Positions 43,284-51,881 of a stretch of 54,854 bases of DNA are shown here, in pieces. The notes under the pieces were generated by a model. The model was not told where the DNA came from, searched no databases, and was given only the letters and a program-made list of their open reading frames with translations. Position numbers and translations under genes: made by a program. This stretch comes from Streptomyces sp. SM11. GTDB taxonomy: Bacteria; Actinomycetota; Actinomycetes; Streptomycetales; Streptomycetaceae. The stretch lies in the NCBI RefSeq assembly GCF_002910905.1, contig NZ_NEUE01000073.1, positions 1-54,854 on the forward strand, given 5' to 3'. How positions within the stretch are numbered: position 1 is the first letter of the stretch; each line of letters starts with the position of its first letter.

Positions 43284-44150
43284 CTAGCGGCGGCCGGCTC
43301 CGCCGGCGCCCGGCACCGGGAAGGCTCCCGTGGCGCGCCGGGTGATCTCACCGTAGATCTCGGGGTCGGTGGTGCACGCGCCGAGCTCGACGGACTTCCG
43401 GCTGCCGTGGTAGTCGCTGGAGCCGGTCATGAGCAGCCCCAGTTCGCGGGCGAGGCCTCGCAGCCGGGCCCGGGCGGGCTCGTCGTGGTCCATGTGGTCG
43501 ACCTCGACGCCGTCGAGCCCGGCGGCGGCGAGCGCGGCGAGCGTGGACTCGGGGACCACCGCGCCGCGTTTCACGGCGGCCGGGTGGGCGAAGACGGTGA
43601 CCCCGCCCGCGGCCTTCACCAGGCGGACGGCTTCAAAGGGGTCGAACTCGTGCTTCTCGGCGTACGCCCGGCCGCCGGTGCCCAGCCAGTCGGGCGTGAA
43701 GGCGTCGGAGACGGTAGGCACGACGCCGAGTTCGACCAGGGCGGCGGCGACGTGCGGACGGCCGACCGAGCCGTCCCCGGCGATGCGGGCGACCTGCTCC
43801 CAGGTGATGGGGACATCGAGGGCGCGCAGCTTGCGGACCATCTCCTGGGCGCGCGGCACCCTGTCGTCGCGCACGAGTTCGCGCGCGCGCTCCAGCTCGG
43901 CGTCGGCGGGGTCGAAGAGGTACGCCAGCAGGTGCATGCCCACGCCGTCGACGCGGCAGGAGAGTTCGGCGCCGGTGACGAGGGTGAGCCCCTCGGGCAG
44001 CGCGTCGATGGCCTGCTTGTGGCCGCCCACGGTGTCGTGGTCGGTGAGCGCGACGACGTCCAGGCCTGCGGCGGCGGCGTTCGCGACCAGCTCGGCAGGG
44101 GTGTCCGTGCCGTCCGACGCGGTGGAGTGGGTGTGCAGATCGATGCGCAC
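43284..44150 (-). CDS. PHP-domain phosphoesterase
   Basis: 288 aa from the GTG at 44150 behind GGAGCC. PHP motifs: RIDLHTHSTASDGT, TDHDTVGGH, GAELSC, FAHPAAVKRG, SSDYHG, providing the histidine/aspartate metal ligands. Related proteins (YciV/RnaAM type) hydrolyse 3',5'-nucleotide bisphosphates or trim RNA 5' ends. Followed by a hairpin and marC. Confidence 0.92.
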   Translation of the reverse strand: MRIDLHTHSTASDGTDTPAELVANAAAAGLDVVALTDHDTVGGHKQAIDALPEGLTLVTGAELSCRVDGVGMHLLAYLFDPADAELERARELVRDDRVPRAQEMVRKLRALDVPITWEQVARIAGDGSVGRPHVAAALVELGVVPTVSDAFTPDWLGTGGRAYAEKHEFDPFEAVRLVKAAGGVTVFAHPAAVKRGAVVPESTLAALAAAGLDGVEVDHMDHDEPARARLRGLARELGLLMTGSSDYHGSRKSVELGACTTDPEIYGEITRRATGAFPVPGAGGAGRR

Positions 44151-44281
44151 GACGCTTGGCTCCGGGGCTCGCGGGCGGACGGGGGACCGCTCCAGGATAA
44201 CCGCCGCGCGCCGGGCGTCCGGCCGCGCTCCGGAGGGCGGGAGCGGGGCCCGCGGAACGCGCCGGCGCCTCCCCGCGATCC

Positions 44282-44959
44282 CTACCGCTCGCCCGTCGCC
44301 TGCCGGGGCGGCGCCTCGGGGGCGGTGAGCAGGCGGGGGGTGAGCGCGCCGCAGGGGACGAGGTCCACCTCTCCCCCGGCGTCCCGCAGGTCGGTCAGTA
44401 CCAGCTCGTCGTACATCAGGAGCCCCGACTGCTCGGGCCACAGGATCGCCCAGAGCCACAGCCCCCGCGCCTCGCCCGCGAAGACGGCGCGGTCCCCCGG
44501 GGCGTTCCTGACGTGCCAGAGCGGGGTGGGGCGGCCGGCGGCGTGGACCTTGGCGTCGGGGGCGGAGTCGACGTTCAGCTGGAGGCCGGGGTCCGGGCCC
44601 TCGATTCCGGCGTACCGGGCGCCGAGTCCGACGCCGAGCTCCTCGGCGACGAGCAGCAGCTCACCCAGCCCGCCCAGCGGACCGGGCCCGGAGCAGGCCA
44701 CGGCGCTCGCACGTCCGCCGCTGCGGTCGTCGCCCACGCTGGCGACACCGGTGAACAGCCAGCCCACGGGAAGCGGCCAGGGCATCCAAACGGGGACCTG
44801 CGCGCGGTGCACCACGACGCCGAGCCCTTCGACGCTCGGCGGGATGACCGGCTGCATCGGATGGACCTGGCCGTGCACGGAACACTGCCAGGCGTCGGAG
44901 AAGAGACCGGGCGCCCTGACCCGGCCACCGCACTTCGGGCAACTGGGTTCGCCCCTCAT
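44282..44959 (-). CDS. DUF6758 family protein with N-terminal zinc-ribbon
   Basis: 225 aa from ATG 44959. N-terminal CPKCGG with C and H of WQCSVHG could bind zinc; the remainder has PVWMPWPLPVGWLFTGV, GDDRSGGRA and GLLMYDELVLTDLRD as recognised in the Streptomyces DUF6758 family. Function unknown. It is upstream of the PHP gene on the same strand (131-bp gap). Confidence 0.8.
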   Translation of the reverse strand: MRGEPSCPKCGGRVRAPGLFSDAWQCSVHGQVHPMQPVIPPSVEGLGVVVHRAQVPVWMPWPLPVGWLFTGVASVGDDRSGGRASAVACSGPGPLGGLGELLLVAEELGVGLGARYAGIEGPDPGLQLNVDSAPDAKVHAAGRPTPLWHVRNAPGDRAVFAGEARGLWLWAILWPEQSGLLMYDELVLTDLRDAGGEVDLVPCGALTPRLLTAPEAPPRQATGER

Positions 44960-45067
44960 AAGGACCAACCGTCCTCCCCGCCGGTCCTCGCGTCAAGGAC
45001 GATCACCCGTCCGGAGCCTTCCGGGTGGATGCCCGCCGCTGTCCTGCGGGCGGCCGTCGCTCCGGCC

Positions 45068-45652
45068 TCAGTCCAGGGTGACGGACGTGCGCAGCGGGTC
45101 GCGCAGGTCCGTACCGTGCGTCAGCCACCGCTCCTGGAGCTCCTGCGCCCCGCGCACCCGCTTCCAGGCGGCCTCGTTGCGGGTCATCGGCAGCAGCGGC
45201 AGAAAGCGCACCGGGTCCATCGGCTCGTCCAGTTTCAGGTCCTCCACGAGACCGCCGGACTCCGCGACCAGCACCGAGGTGAACGGCGCGCCGGTCCACA
45301 GCGGCTCGCCCAGGTCCAGCGAGGCTCCGGCGGCCACGATCAACCCCTCGACCTGTGGGGACGCGGCCAGCACGGCGAGCGGGCGCAACACCTGGTCGGT
45401 GTCGGCGAGTCCGCCCCGTACGGAGAGGATCAGTTCGGCGCGGGGGCCCTTCACCGGGTCGGCGAGCGGGGAGGTGGGGTCGGCCATCGGCTGCCCGGAC
45501 ATGCCGAGCGTCGCGTAGCGCACCACGTCGCCGTCGAGGAAGCGGAGCACCTCGATGCGATCCGTGCCGAGGAACGTGACATCGGCGCGGGCGTCCGGTT
45601 CCCCAAGGGCTGAGATGAGCCGGGCCTCGACCAGAGCGAGAATTTCTGCCAT
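45068..45652 (-). CDS. suppressor-of-fused (SUFU) domain protein
   Basis: 194 aa from the ATG at 45652. RIEVLRFLDGDVVRYATLGMS, RAELILSVRGG, DLGEPLWTGAPFTSVLV, DPVRFLPLLPMTRNEAAWKR fit the bacterial SUFU-domain family, small cytosolic proteins often linked to toxin immunity in other phyla but here a stand-alone conserved gene. Start has only a weak site (CGCGGG). Divergent from the corA leader. Confidence 0.82.
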   Translation of the reverse strand: MAEILALVEARLISALGEPDARADVTFLGTDRIEVLRFLDGDVVRYATLGMSGQPMADPTSPLADPVKGPRAELILSVRGGLADTDQVLRPLAVLAASPQVEGLIVAAGASLDLGEPLWTGAPFTSVLVAESGGLVEDLKLDEPMDPVRFLPLLPMTRNEAAWKRVRGAQELQERWLTHGTDLRDPLRTSVTLD

Positions 45653-46097
45653 CCCGCGAGCATAGATCGCGTAGGGAACGGGCAAAGTACGGGATTGGGC
45701 CTTGAGCGGCTGATAGCCTGGCCGCCGGTCGGGACAGCACGCAGAAGCGTCGCTCTTCTTCGTCCCGACGACACGTCGTCCCCCACGGGGGACCGGCCGG
45801 AGGAGGTGGGGACTGCCATGGATCCAAGTCGACCGTGCAGTACCAACCGCTCTTCCGCGCCTCGCATTTCCCGTTGATCCGACGCCTCGTCGGTCGCCCG
45901 GTGCCGACATCGCCGTCGTATCCGGATGACTCCCCGACAGCAGTTCGCGCGACGGAAGAGCCCTTCGTTTTTGCCTGTCTGTAGCGAACGCCGTCATCGC
46001 GCCCGCGCGGTGCCGCCCGCTTTGCGGACGTGAGCGCACGTCCCCATTCCGGGCTGTTCCACGCCCTCGCCGACGGCCCTCCGTGAAGGAGCCAGCC
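45653..46097 (+). promoter_or_regulatory. corA leader region (445 bp) with uORF and stem-loops
   Basis: Contains TAGCCT (45714-45719) as a possible -10, then several stems: CGGGAC/GTCCCG bracket, ACGAC/GTCGT and CCCCC/GGGGG (about 45729-45795), a 19-aa ORF (45818-45877), and GGACGTG-AGCG-CACGTCC (46026-46043) before the corA ribosome site. Layout suggests regulated read-through or translation of the magnesium transporter. No M-box riboswitch core was recognised. Confidence 0.6.
45818..45877 (+). CDS. 19-aa leader peptide upstream of corA
   Basis: ATG 45818 follows GGAGGAGGTGGGG; encodes MDPSRPCSTNRSSAPRISR. Three prolines, one in Asp-Pro right after the start, and a strong ribosome site recall Mg2+-sensing leader peptides of mgtA/mgtC/corA-like genes where acidic/Pro codons destabilise ribosomes at low Mg2+. 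The stop is 220 nt before corA. Function is inferred from position. Confidence 0.5.
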   Translation: MDPSRPCSTNRSSAPRISR

Positions 46098-47225
46098 ATG
46101 TCGATGATCCGTGACCTGCGCGCTGCCGTGCGCCCGTCCCTGCGCCCGTCCCTCCGTAAGAACAGCGCCCCGTACAGCGCGTACGACACCACCCGCGACC
46201 CGTCCGCCTCCAGCGCCGTCGTCGACTGCGCCGTCTACCGTGACGGCCGCCGGCTGGTGACGCCCGCACCCCCGACGCCGCACGAGGCGATGCTCCAGGT
46301 GCGGGAGGAGGGCGGCTTCGCGTGGATCGGCCTGCACGAGCCGACCGAGGCCGAGTTCGCCGGTATCGCCCGGGAGTTCGGGCTGCACCCACTGGCCGTC
46401 GAGGACGCCGTCCACGCCCACCAGCGGCCCAAGCTGGAGCGGTACGACGACACGCTGTTCACCGTCTTCAAGACGATCCACTACGTGGAGCACGCCGAAC
46501 TGACCGCGACCAGCGAGGTGGTGGAGACCGGCGAGGTGATGTGCTTCACCGGCCGGGACTTCGTCATCACCGTCCGGCACGGCGGCCAGGGCTCCCTGCG
46601 CGCCCTGCGTCACCGCCTCCAGGACGACCCGGAGCTGCTCGCCAAGGGCCCCTCCGCCGTGCTGCACGCCATCGCCGACCATGTGGTGGACGGGTACATC
46701 GCGGTGGCCGAGGCAGTGCAGGACGACATCGACGAGGTGGAGATCGATGTCTTCTCCACTCCGGCCAAGGGCAGCCCGCGCGGTTCGGACGCCGGCCGGA
46801 TCTACCAGCTCAAGCGTGAGGTGCTGGAGTTCAAGCGGGCCGTCTCGCCGCTGCTGCGGCCCATGCAGCTGTTGAGCGAGCGCCCGATGCGGCTGATCGA
46901 CCCCGACATCCAGAAGTACTTCCGCGACGTCGCCGACCACCTCGCCCGGGTCCAGGAGGAGGTCCTCGGCTTCGACGAACTGCTGAACTCGATCCTCCAG
47001 GCGAACCTGGCGCAGGCGACCGTCACGCAGAACGAGGACATGCGCAAGATCACCTCCTGGGCGGCGATCATCGCCGTGCCGACGATGATCTGCGGTGTCT
47101 ACGGCATGAACTTCGACCACATGCCCGAGCTGGAGTGGAAGTACGGCTACCCGATCGTGCTGGGCGTCATCGGGGTGGTCTGTTTCACCATCCACCGCAT
47201 CCTCAAGCGCAACGGCTGGCTCTGA
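46098..47225 (+). CDS. corA: CorA-family Mg2+/Co2+ transporter
   Basis: 375 aa from ATG 46098 behind AAGGAG. Soluble N-terminal funnel (FAWIGLHEPTEAEFAGIARE, HPLAVEDAVHAHQRPKLERY), long stalk helix, then two C-terminal helices with the signature YGMNF (G336-M337-N338) and MPELEWKYGYP loop. Forms pentameric channels. The long leader and uORF suggest Mg2+ control. Located by the MgtE-like and DUF1003 genes. Confidence 0.93.
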   Translation: MSMIRDLRAAVRPSLRPSLRKNSAPYSAYDTTRDPSASSAVVDCAVYRDGRRLVTPAPPTPHEAMLQVREEGGFAWIGLHEPTEAEFAGIAREFGLHPLAVEDAVHAHQRPKLERYDDTLFTVFKTIHYVEHAELTATSEVVETGEVMCFTGRDFVITVRHGGQGSLRALRHRLQDDPELLAKGPSAVLHAIADHVVDGYIAVAEAVQDDIDEVEIDVFSTPAKGSPRGSDAGRIYQLKREVLEFKRAVSPLLRPMQLLSERPMRLIDPDIQKYFRDVADHLARVQEEVLGFDELLNSILQANLAQATVTQNEDMRKITSWAAIIAVPTMICGVYGMNFDHMPELEWKYGYPIVLGVIGVVCFTIHRILKRNGWL

Positions 47226-47279
47226 GCACCACCGGTCCGTCCAGGACCCACCGGCGCCGGGGGGTCTAAGCTCGCGCCC

Positions 47280-47816
47280 ATGACTGATGCCGCCGCGCCC
47301 GACGCCGCCGCCGACCTGCTGGAGAGGGCCCTGGTCGAGGAGGCCACGAAGAAGTCCGGGCTGGTCTGGGTGCGGGGCACCGGGCCGGCCCGTGCCGTGT
47401 GGCACATCTGGCACGAGGGCGCGGTGCACCTGGTCGGCGGCGGCCCCGGCGAGCAGCCGCTGCCCGAGGGCCTGACCGACGGCGGCCGCACCGAGGTGAC
47501 CGTACGGAGCAAGGACAAGGGTGGCCGGATCGTCGCCTGGACCGCGGCGTCACGCTTCCTGTCCCCGCACTCCGAGGAGTGGGAGGCGGCGGTCGCCGAG
47601 CTGAAGGGCAAGCGGCTGAACGCGCCGGACGCCGCGTCGATTACGGAGCGCTGGGCGAGGGAATGCACGGTGGTGCGGCTGACGCCCGACACCGTGAGCA
47701 CCGCACTGCCGGACACCTCGCTGGCGGCCGTCCCGCTGCCGACCGGTGCCACGACCCGGCAGCCGGCCCCGGCGGCGCTCCCCCGGCTGCTGCTGAAGCG
47801 GCGCGGGAAGCGCTGA
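47280..47816 (+). CDS. conserved hypothetical protein
   Basis: 178 aa from ATG 47280. Contains LLERALVEEATKKSGLVWVR, AVWHIWHEGAVHLVGGGPGEQ, EVTVRSKDKGGRIVAW; a compact alpha/beta protein with a flavin-reductase-like split-barrel flavour but no assignable family. TAAGCT at 47267-47272 lies 7 nt before the ATG with no Shine-Dalgarno, so it is probably leaderless. Its stop lies within the shared terminator. Confidence 0.75.
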   Translation: MTDAAAPDAAADLLERALVEEATKKSGLVWVRGTGPARAVWHIWHEGAVHLVGGGPGEQPLPEGLTDGGRTEVTVRSKDKGGRIVAWTAASRFLSPHSEEWEAAVAELKGKRLNAPDAASITERWARECTVVRLTPDTVSTALPDTSLAAVPLPTGATTRQPAPAALPRLLLKRRGKR

Positions 47817-47849
47817 GCCGCCCGGGGAACGGGCCTGGGGCGGCTCAGC
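47812..47849. terminator. convergent terminator containing both stop codons
   Basis: GCTGAGCCGCCC (47812-47823) and its complement (47838-47849), 14-nt loop. The TGA of the plus-strand gene (47814-47816) and the TGA of the minus-strand lipoprotein (47845-47847) are the mirrored bases of the two arms. Confidence 0.8.
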
Positions 47850-48618
47850 CGGAGGACGACTTGGGGAGCTGGCCGCCGTAGTCGACGGTGTCGTCCTCCT
47901 GCGGGGCCTCCAGAGGGAACGCCTTCCCCCAGTCGGCCAGCGTGACCGTGCCCCCGCCGCCGCCCCGGGCCACCCGTACCGGATACGGCCGGCCCTCCAG
48001 GGAGACGTCGAACGCCCCGCCCTCGCCCTTGCCACCGAGGATCTGGATGGTGCGCTGCCCCGCGACCGTGTCACGGCCGCCCTTGTTGATCTTTCCGTGC
48101 AGCGCGAGCACCCCGTCGAGCAGGACCTCCTTGTCGGTGAAGCCACGCAGCTGGCGGTAGCTGGGGTCGTCCTCGGGGACCTTCACGTACTTGCCGCCCA
48201 GCTTGTCCGCGGCCGCCGCGTCGGCGGACTCGCCCTCGCCGCCGCCGCTCCCCTCATGGGTCCAGAACTCGGCGGGCGCCTTGAGGAAGAGTTCGTCCTC
48301 GACCCGCAGCAGCGCGAAGCTCTGCTTCTTCGAGGTGACCGAGCCCATGCCGCCCTTCGCGTTGAGCTTCATGTCCAGCCGGTAGGTGCCGCCCTTGCTG
48401 ACGAGCGTGCCCGACAGCCGTACCGCGGTCGCGGCGGCGGCCGCCGCTCTGGCCCTGGTGTCGATCTCGGCGGCGGAGAGTTCGGCGACGCCGTTGGTCC
48501 CCTTGTCCGGGTCCTCCTCCGAGCCGCAGGCGGCCAGGGCCACGGTGAGCCCTCCGCACAGCACGAGAGCGAGGGCGGTCCGGCGATGGTTCCGCACGGC
48601 CGGGGCGAAAGAGGTCAC
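47845..48618 (-). CDS. lipoprotein (LppX/LprG-like fold suspected)
   Basis: 257 aa from GTG 48618 (AGAGGCAG upstream); a TTG at 48636 is less likely. Signal peptide with NHRRTALALVLCGG and lipobox LAAC near residue 31. Mature part: helices then beta-rich segments (VRLSGTLVSKGGTYRLDMKL, YVKVPEDDPSYRQL, EGRPYPVRVARG, VTLADWGKAFPLEAP), the pattern of actinobacterial lipid-binding lipoproteins of the LppX/LprAFG group. Function unknown. Confidence 0.82.
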   Translation of the reverse strand: MTSFAPAVRNHRRTALALVLCGGLTVALAACGSEEDPDKGTNGVAELSAAEIDTRARAAAAAATAVRLSGTLVSKGGTYRLDMKLNAKGGMGSVTSKKQSFALLRVEDELFLKAPAEFWTHEGSGGGEGESADAAAADKLGGKYVKVPEDDPSYRQLRGFTDKEVLLDGVLALHGKINKGGRDTVAGQRTIQILGGKGEGGAFDVSLEGRPYPVRVARGGGGGTVTLADWGKAFPLEAPQEDDTVDYGGQLPKSSSG

Positions 48619-48807
48619 GGGCGCACTGCCTCTCAACTGCGATCGGGGGTGGCAGACGGCAGCGTACCCGGGAGCCGGGAGCCGTCCGGCAGCCAGCCGT
48701 ACGGGCGGGTCCGCCGGGGCGCGGTACGGCGGTACGGGCTAGCCTGATCCCGCGTACCACTGTCCCCGTACGGTGAAACGCGCTGGTCACGGAGAAGGAG
48801 GCGGAGC

Positions 48808-50082
48808 ATGGCGGCAGGAGCCCCCAGGGTCTTCGTCTCGCACCTCTCCGGGGTTCCCGTGTTCGATCCGAACGGGGACCAGGTCGGCCGGGTCCGCGAC
48901 CTGGTGGCGATGTTGCGGGTCGGCGGACGACCGCCGCGCATTCTGGGGCTGGTCGTCGAGGTGGTCAGCCGGCGGCGGATCTTCCTGCCGATGACCCGGG
49001 TGACGGGCGTCGAGTCCGGCCAGGTCATCACCACGGGTGTGGTCAACATGCGCCGTTTCGAGCAGCGGCCCACCGAACGGCTCGTCCTCGGCGAGTTCCT
49101 CGACCGCCGCGTCACGCTGGTGGAGACCGACGAGGAGGTCACCGTCCTGGACGTGGCGATCCAGCAGCTGCCCGCCCGCCGGGACTGGGAGATCGACAAG
49201 TACTTCGTCCGCAAGGGGCGCGGCGGGGCGCTGCGCCGCAAGGGCGAGACGCTGACGGTGGAGTGGTCGGCGGTCAGCGGCTTCTCGCTGGACGAGCACG
49301 GGCAGGGCGCCGAGAGCCTGGTCGCCACGTTCGAACGGCTGCGGCCCGCCGATGTGGCCAACGCCCTGCACCACCTCTCCCCCAAGCGGCGGGTCGAGGT
49401 GGCCGCCGCACTGGACGACGACCGGCTCGCCGACGTCCTGGAGGAGCTGCCCGAGGACGACCAGGTGGAGATCCTCGGCAAGCTCAAGGAGGAGCGGGCC
49501 GCCGACGTCCTGGAGGCGATGGACCCGGACGACGCGGCCGACCTGCTCTCGGAGCTGCCCGAGGAGGACAAGGAGCGGCTGCTGACCCTGATGCGTCCGG
49601 ACGACGCCGCCGATGTGCGCCGCCTGATGGCGTACGAGGAGCGCACGGCGGGCGGTCTGATGACGACCGAGCCGATCGTGCTGCGCCCGGACGCCACGGT
49701 GGCCGACGCGCTGGCCCGGGTCCGGCAGGCGGACCTGTCGCCGGCCCTCGCCGCACAGGTGTACGTCTGCCGCTCCCCCGACGAGACGCCGACCGGCAAG
49801 TACCTGGGCACCGTGCACTTCCAGCGGTTGCTGCGCGACCCGCCGTTCACCCTGGTCAGCTCGATCGTCGACAGCGACCTGGTGCCGCTGCCCCCGGACA
49901 CCCCGCTGCCGACGGTTACCAGCTATCTGGCCGCGTACAACCTGGTCTCGGCGCCCGTCGTGGACGAGAGCGGTTCGCTGCTGGGGGCGGTGACCGTGGA
50001 CGACGTCCTGGACCACCTGCTGCCCGCGGACTGGCGCGAGACCGACTTCCATGGCGAGGAGGGGATCCGTCATGGCCGGTGA
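48808..50082 (+). CDS. MgtE-N/CBS protein with N-terminal PRC-barrel, lacking the channel domain
   Basis: 424 aa from ATG 48808 behind GAAGGAGGCGGAGC. Order: PRC-barrel-like domain (FVSHLSGVPVFDPNGDQVG, residues 7-130, two repeats), MgtE superhelical N domain (RPADVANALHHLSPKRR, DVLEELPEDDQVEIL, DAADLLSELPEEDKERL), then a CBS pair (GGLMTTEPIVLRPDATV; APVVDESGSLLGAVTVDDV). No transmembrane segment, unlike MgtE transporters; it probably senses Mg2+ or nucleotides and controls a partner. DUF1003 overlaps it by 11 nt. Confidence 0.9.
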   Translation: MAAGAPRVFVSHLSGVPVFDPNGDQVGRVRDLVAMLRVGGRPPRILGLVVEVVSRRRIFLPMTRVTGVESGQVITTGVVNMRRFEQRPTERLVLGEFLDRRVTLVETDEEVTVLDVAIQQLPARRDWEIDKYFVRKGRGGALRRKGETLTVEWSAVSGFSLDEHGQGAESLVATFERLRPADVANALHHLSPKRRVEVAAALDDDRLADVLEELPEDDQVEILGKLKEERAADVLEAMDPDDAADLLSELPEEDKERLLTLMRPDDAADVRRLMAYEERTAGGLMTTEPIVLRPDATVADALARVRQADLSPALAAQVYVCRSPDETPTGKYLGTVHFQRLLRDPPFTLVSSIVDSDLVPLPPDTPLPTVTSYLAAYNLVSAPVVDESGSLLGAVTVDDVLDHLLPADWRETDFHGEEGIRHGR

Positions 50083-50632
50083 GGAGCGGACGAAGGCCGC
50101 GTCGACGGGCGCCTCCGGCCTGATGCGCCCGCCGCGGGCCCGGCTCGACCAGCCGAAGTCGCCGCGGCGCAGGCTGCTGCCGGAGTACGACCCGGAGGCC
50201 TTCGGCCGGCTCTCCGAGCGGATCGCGCGCTTTCTGGGGACCGGGCGGTTCATCGTCTGGATGACGCTGATCATCATCGTCTGGTTGGCGTGGAACATCC
50301 TCGCGCCCAAGGACCTGCGGTGGGACGAGTACCCGTTCATCTTCCTGACCCTGATGCTCTCGCTCCAGGCCTCGTACGCGGCCCCGCTGATCCTGCTCGC
50401 CCAGAACCGGCAGGACGACCGGGACCGGGTCACCCACGAGCAGGACCGCAAGCAGAACGAGCGTTCCATCGCCGACACCGAGTACCTCAGCCGGGAGATC
50501 GCGGCGCTGCGGATGGGCCTCGGCGAGGTGGCCACGCGCGACTGGATCCGCTCGGAACTCCAGGACGTGGTGAGGGACATGGAGGACCGGCGGATCCTCC
50601 TCACATCCGAGAGTGACGAAGGCGACCGCTGA
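50072..50632 (+). CDS. DUF1003 membrane protein
   Basis: 186 aa from ATG 50072 behind GGCGAGGAGGGG, overlapping the MgtE-like gene by 11 nt. Two membrane helices (FIVWMTLIIIVWLAWNI and YPFIFLTLMLSLQASYAAP) then a cytosolic coiled region (AQNRQDDRDRVTHEQDRKQN). The translational coupling and conserved neighbourhood suggest it is the membrane partner of the channel-less MgtE-like sensor. Confidence 0.9.
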   Translation: MAGEERTKAASTGASGLMRPPRARLDQPKSPRRRLLPEYDPEAFGRLSERIARFLGTGRFIVWMTLIIIVWLAWNILAPKDLRWDEYPFIFLTLMLSLQASYAAPLILLAQNRQDDRDRVTHEQDRKQNERSIADTEYLSREIAALRMGLGEVATRDWIRSELQDVVRDMEDRRILLTSESDEGDR

Positions 50633-50675
50633 CGGGCTACCCGCTCGTAGGCCCCAGCGCCGTAACATCGTCCGT

Positions 50676-51809
50676 ATGGCTACGGAAGACGCGGTGCTTG
50701 AGGCACTGTCGACAGTGAACGACCCGGAGATCCACCGCCCGATCACCGAGCTGGGCATGGTGAAATCGGTCGAGATCGATCCTGACGGTGTAGTCGCTGT
50801 CACGGTGTATCTCACGGTCTCCGGCTGTCCGATGCGCGAGACGATCACCCGGAACGTGACCGAGGCGGTCGCCGGGGTCGAGGGCGTCTCGCGGGTCGAG
50901 GTGACCCTCGACGTCATGAGCGACGAACAGCGCAAGGACCTGGCGAACTCGCTGCGCGGCGGCACCGCCGAGCGGGAGGTGCCCTTCGCCCAGCCCGGCT
51001 CGCTGACCCGGGTGTACGCGGTCGCCTCCGGCAAGGGCGGCGTCGGCAAGTCCTCGGTGACGGTGAACCTCGCCGCGGCGATGGCGGCCGACGGGCTGAA
51101 GGTCGGTGTCGTGGACGCGGACATCTACGGGCACAGCGTGCCGCGGATGCTCGGCGCGGACGGCAAGCCCACCCAGGTCGAGAACATGATCATGCCGCCG
51201 TCCGCACACGGCGTGAAGGTCATCTCCATCGGCATGTTCACCCCGGGCAACGCGCCCGTGGTCTGGCGCGGTCCGATGCTGCACCGGGCGCTCCAGCAGT
51301 TCCTCGCCGATGTGTACTGGGGCGATCTGGACGTCCTGCTGCTCGACCTGCCGCCGGGCACCGGCGACATCGCGATCTCGGTGGCGCAGCTCGTGCCGAA
51401 CGCGGAGATCCTGGTCGTCACGACCCCGCAGCAGGCGGCGGCCGAGGTGGCCGAGCGGGCCGGCTCGATCGCCATGCAGACCCACCAGAAGATCGTCGGC
51501 GTGGTCGAGAACATGTCGGGCATGCCGTGCCCGCACTGCGACGAGATGGTCGACGTGTTCGGCTCGGGTGGCGGCGCGCGGGTCGCCGAGGGGCTGACGC
51601 GCACGGTCGGCGCCGAGGTGCCGGTGCTCGGCTCGATCCCGATCGACCTGCGGCTGCGCGAGGGCGGCGACGAGGGGAAGCCGGTCGTCCTGTCCGACCC
51701 CGACTCCCCGGCCGGCAGCGCGCTGCGCTCGATCGCGGAGAAGCTGGGCGGCCGTCAACGCGGCCTGTCGGGCATGTCGCTGGGGATCACCCCGCGCAAC
51801 AAGTTCTGA
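50676..51809 (+). CDS. Mrp/NBP35-type iron-sulfur carrier ATPase
   Basis: 377 aa from ATG 50676. N-terminal DUF59/MIP18 domain (VLEALSTVNDPEIHRPI), deviant Walker A GKGGVGKS (residues 119-126), ADIYGHSVPRMLG, LLDLPPGTGD and the CPHC cluster ligand (C285, C288). Apo-Mrp proteins ferry Fe-S clusters. TAACAT at 50663-50668 stands 7 nt before the ATG and no Shine-Dalgarno is visible, so leaderless translation is likely. Confidence 0.95.
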   Translation: MATEDAVLEALSTVNDPEIHRPITELGMVKSVEIDPDGVVAVTVYLTVSGCPMRETITRNVTEAVAGVEGVSRVEVTLDVMSDEQRKDLANSLRGGTAEREVPFAQPGSLTRVYAVASGKGGVGKSSVTVNLAAAMAADGLKVGVVDADIYGHSVPRMLGADGKPTQVENMIMPPSAHGVKVISIGMFTPGNAPVVWRGPMLHRALQQFLADVYWGDLDVLLLDLPPGTGDIAISVAQLVPNAEILVVTTPQQAAAEVAERAGSIAMQTHQKIVGVVENMSGMPCPHCDEMVDVFGSGGGARVAEGLTRTVGAEVPVLGSIPIDLRLREGGDEGKPVVLSDPDSPAGSALRSIAEKLGGRQRGLSGMSLGITPRNKF

Positions 51810-51823
51810 CGCCGGTCACGGCG

Positions 51824-51860
51824 GACAGGGCGGGCCGGTGGTCATCCGGCCCGCCCTGTC
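51824..51860. terminator. terminator after mrp
   Basis: Perfect 15-bp stem (51824-51838 with 51846-51860), 7-nt loop, 14 bp after the mrp stop. Confidence 0.85.
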
Positions 51861-51881
51861 GACGTCGCCGCGCGTGCGCGA

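Noticed and set aside
45653..46097. M-box or other known Mg2+ riboswitch
   Set aside because: No conserved M-box core was recognised; the uORF plus stems are a better description.
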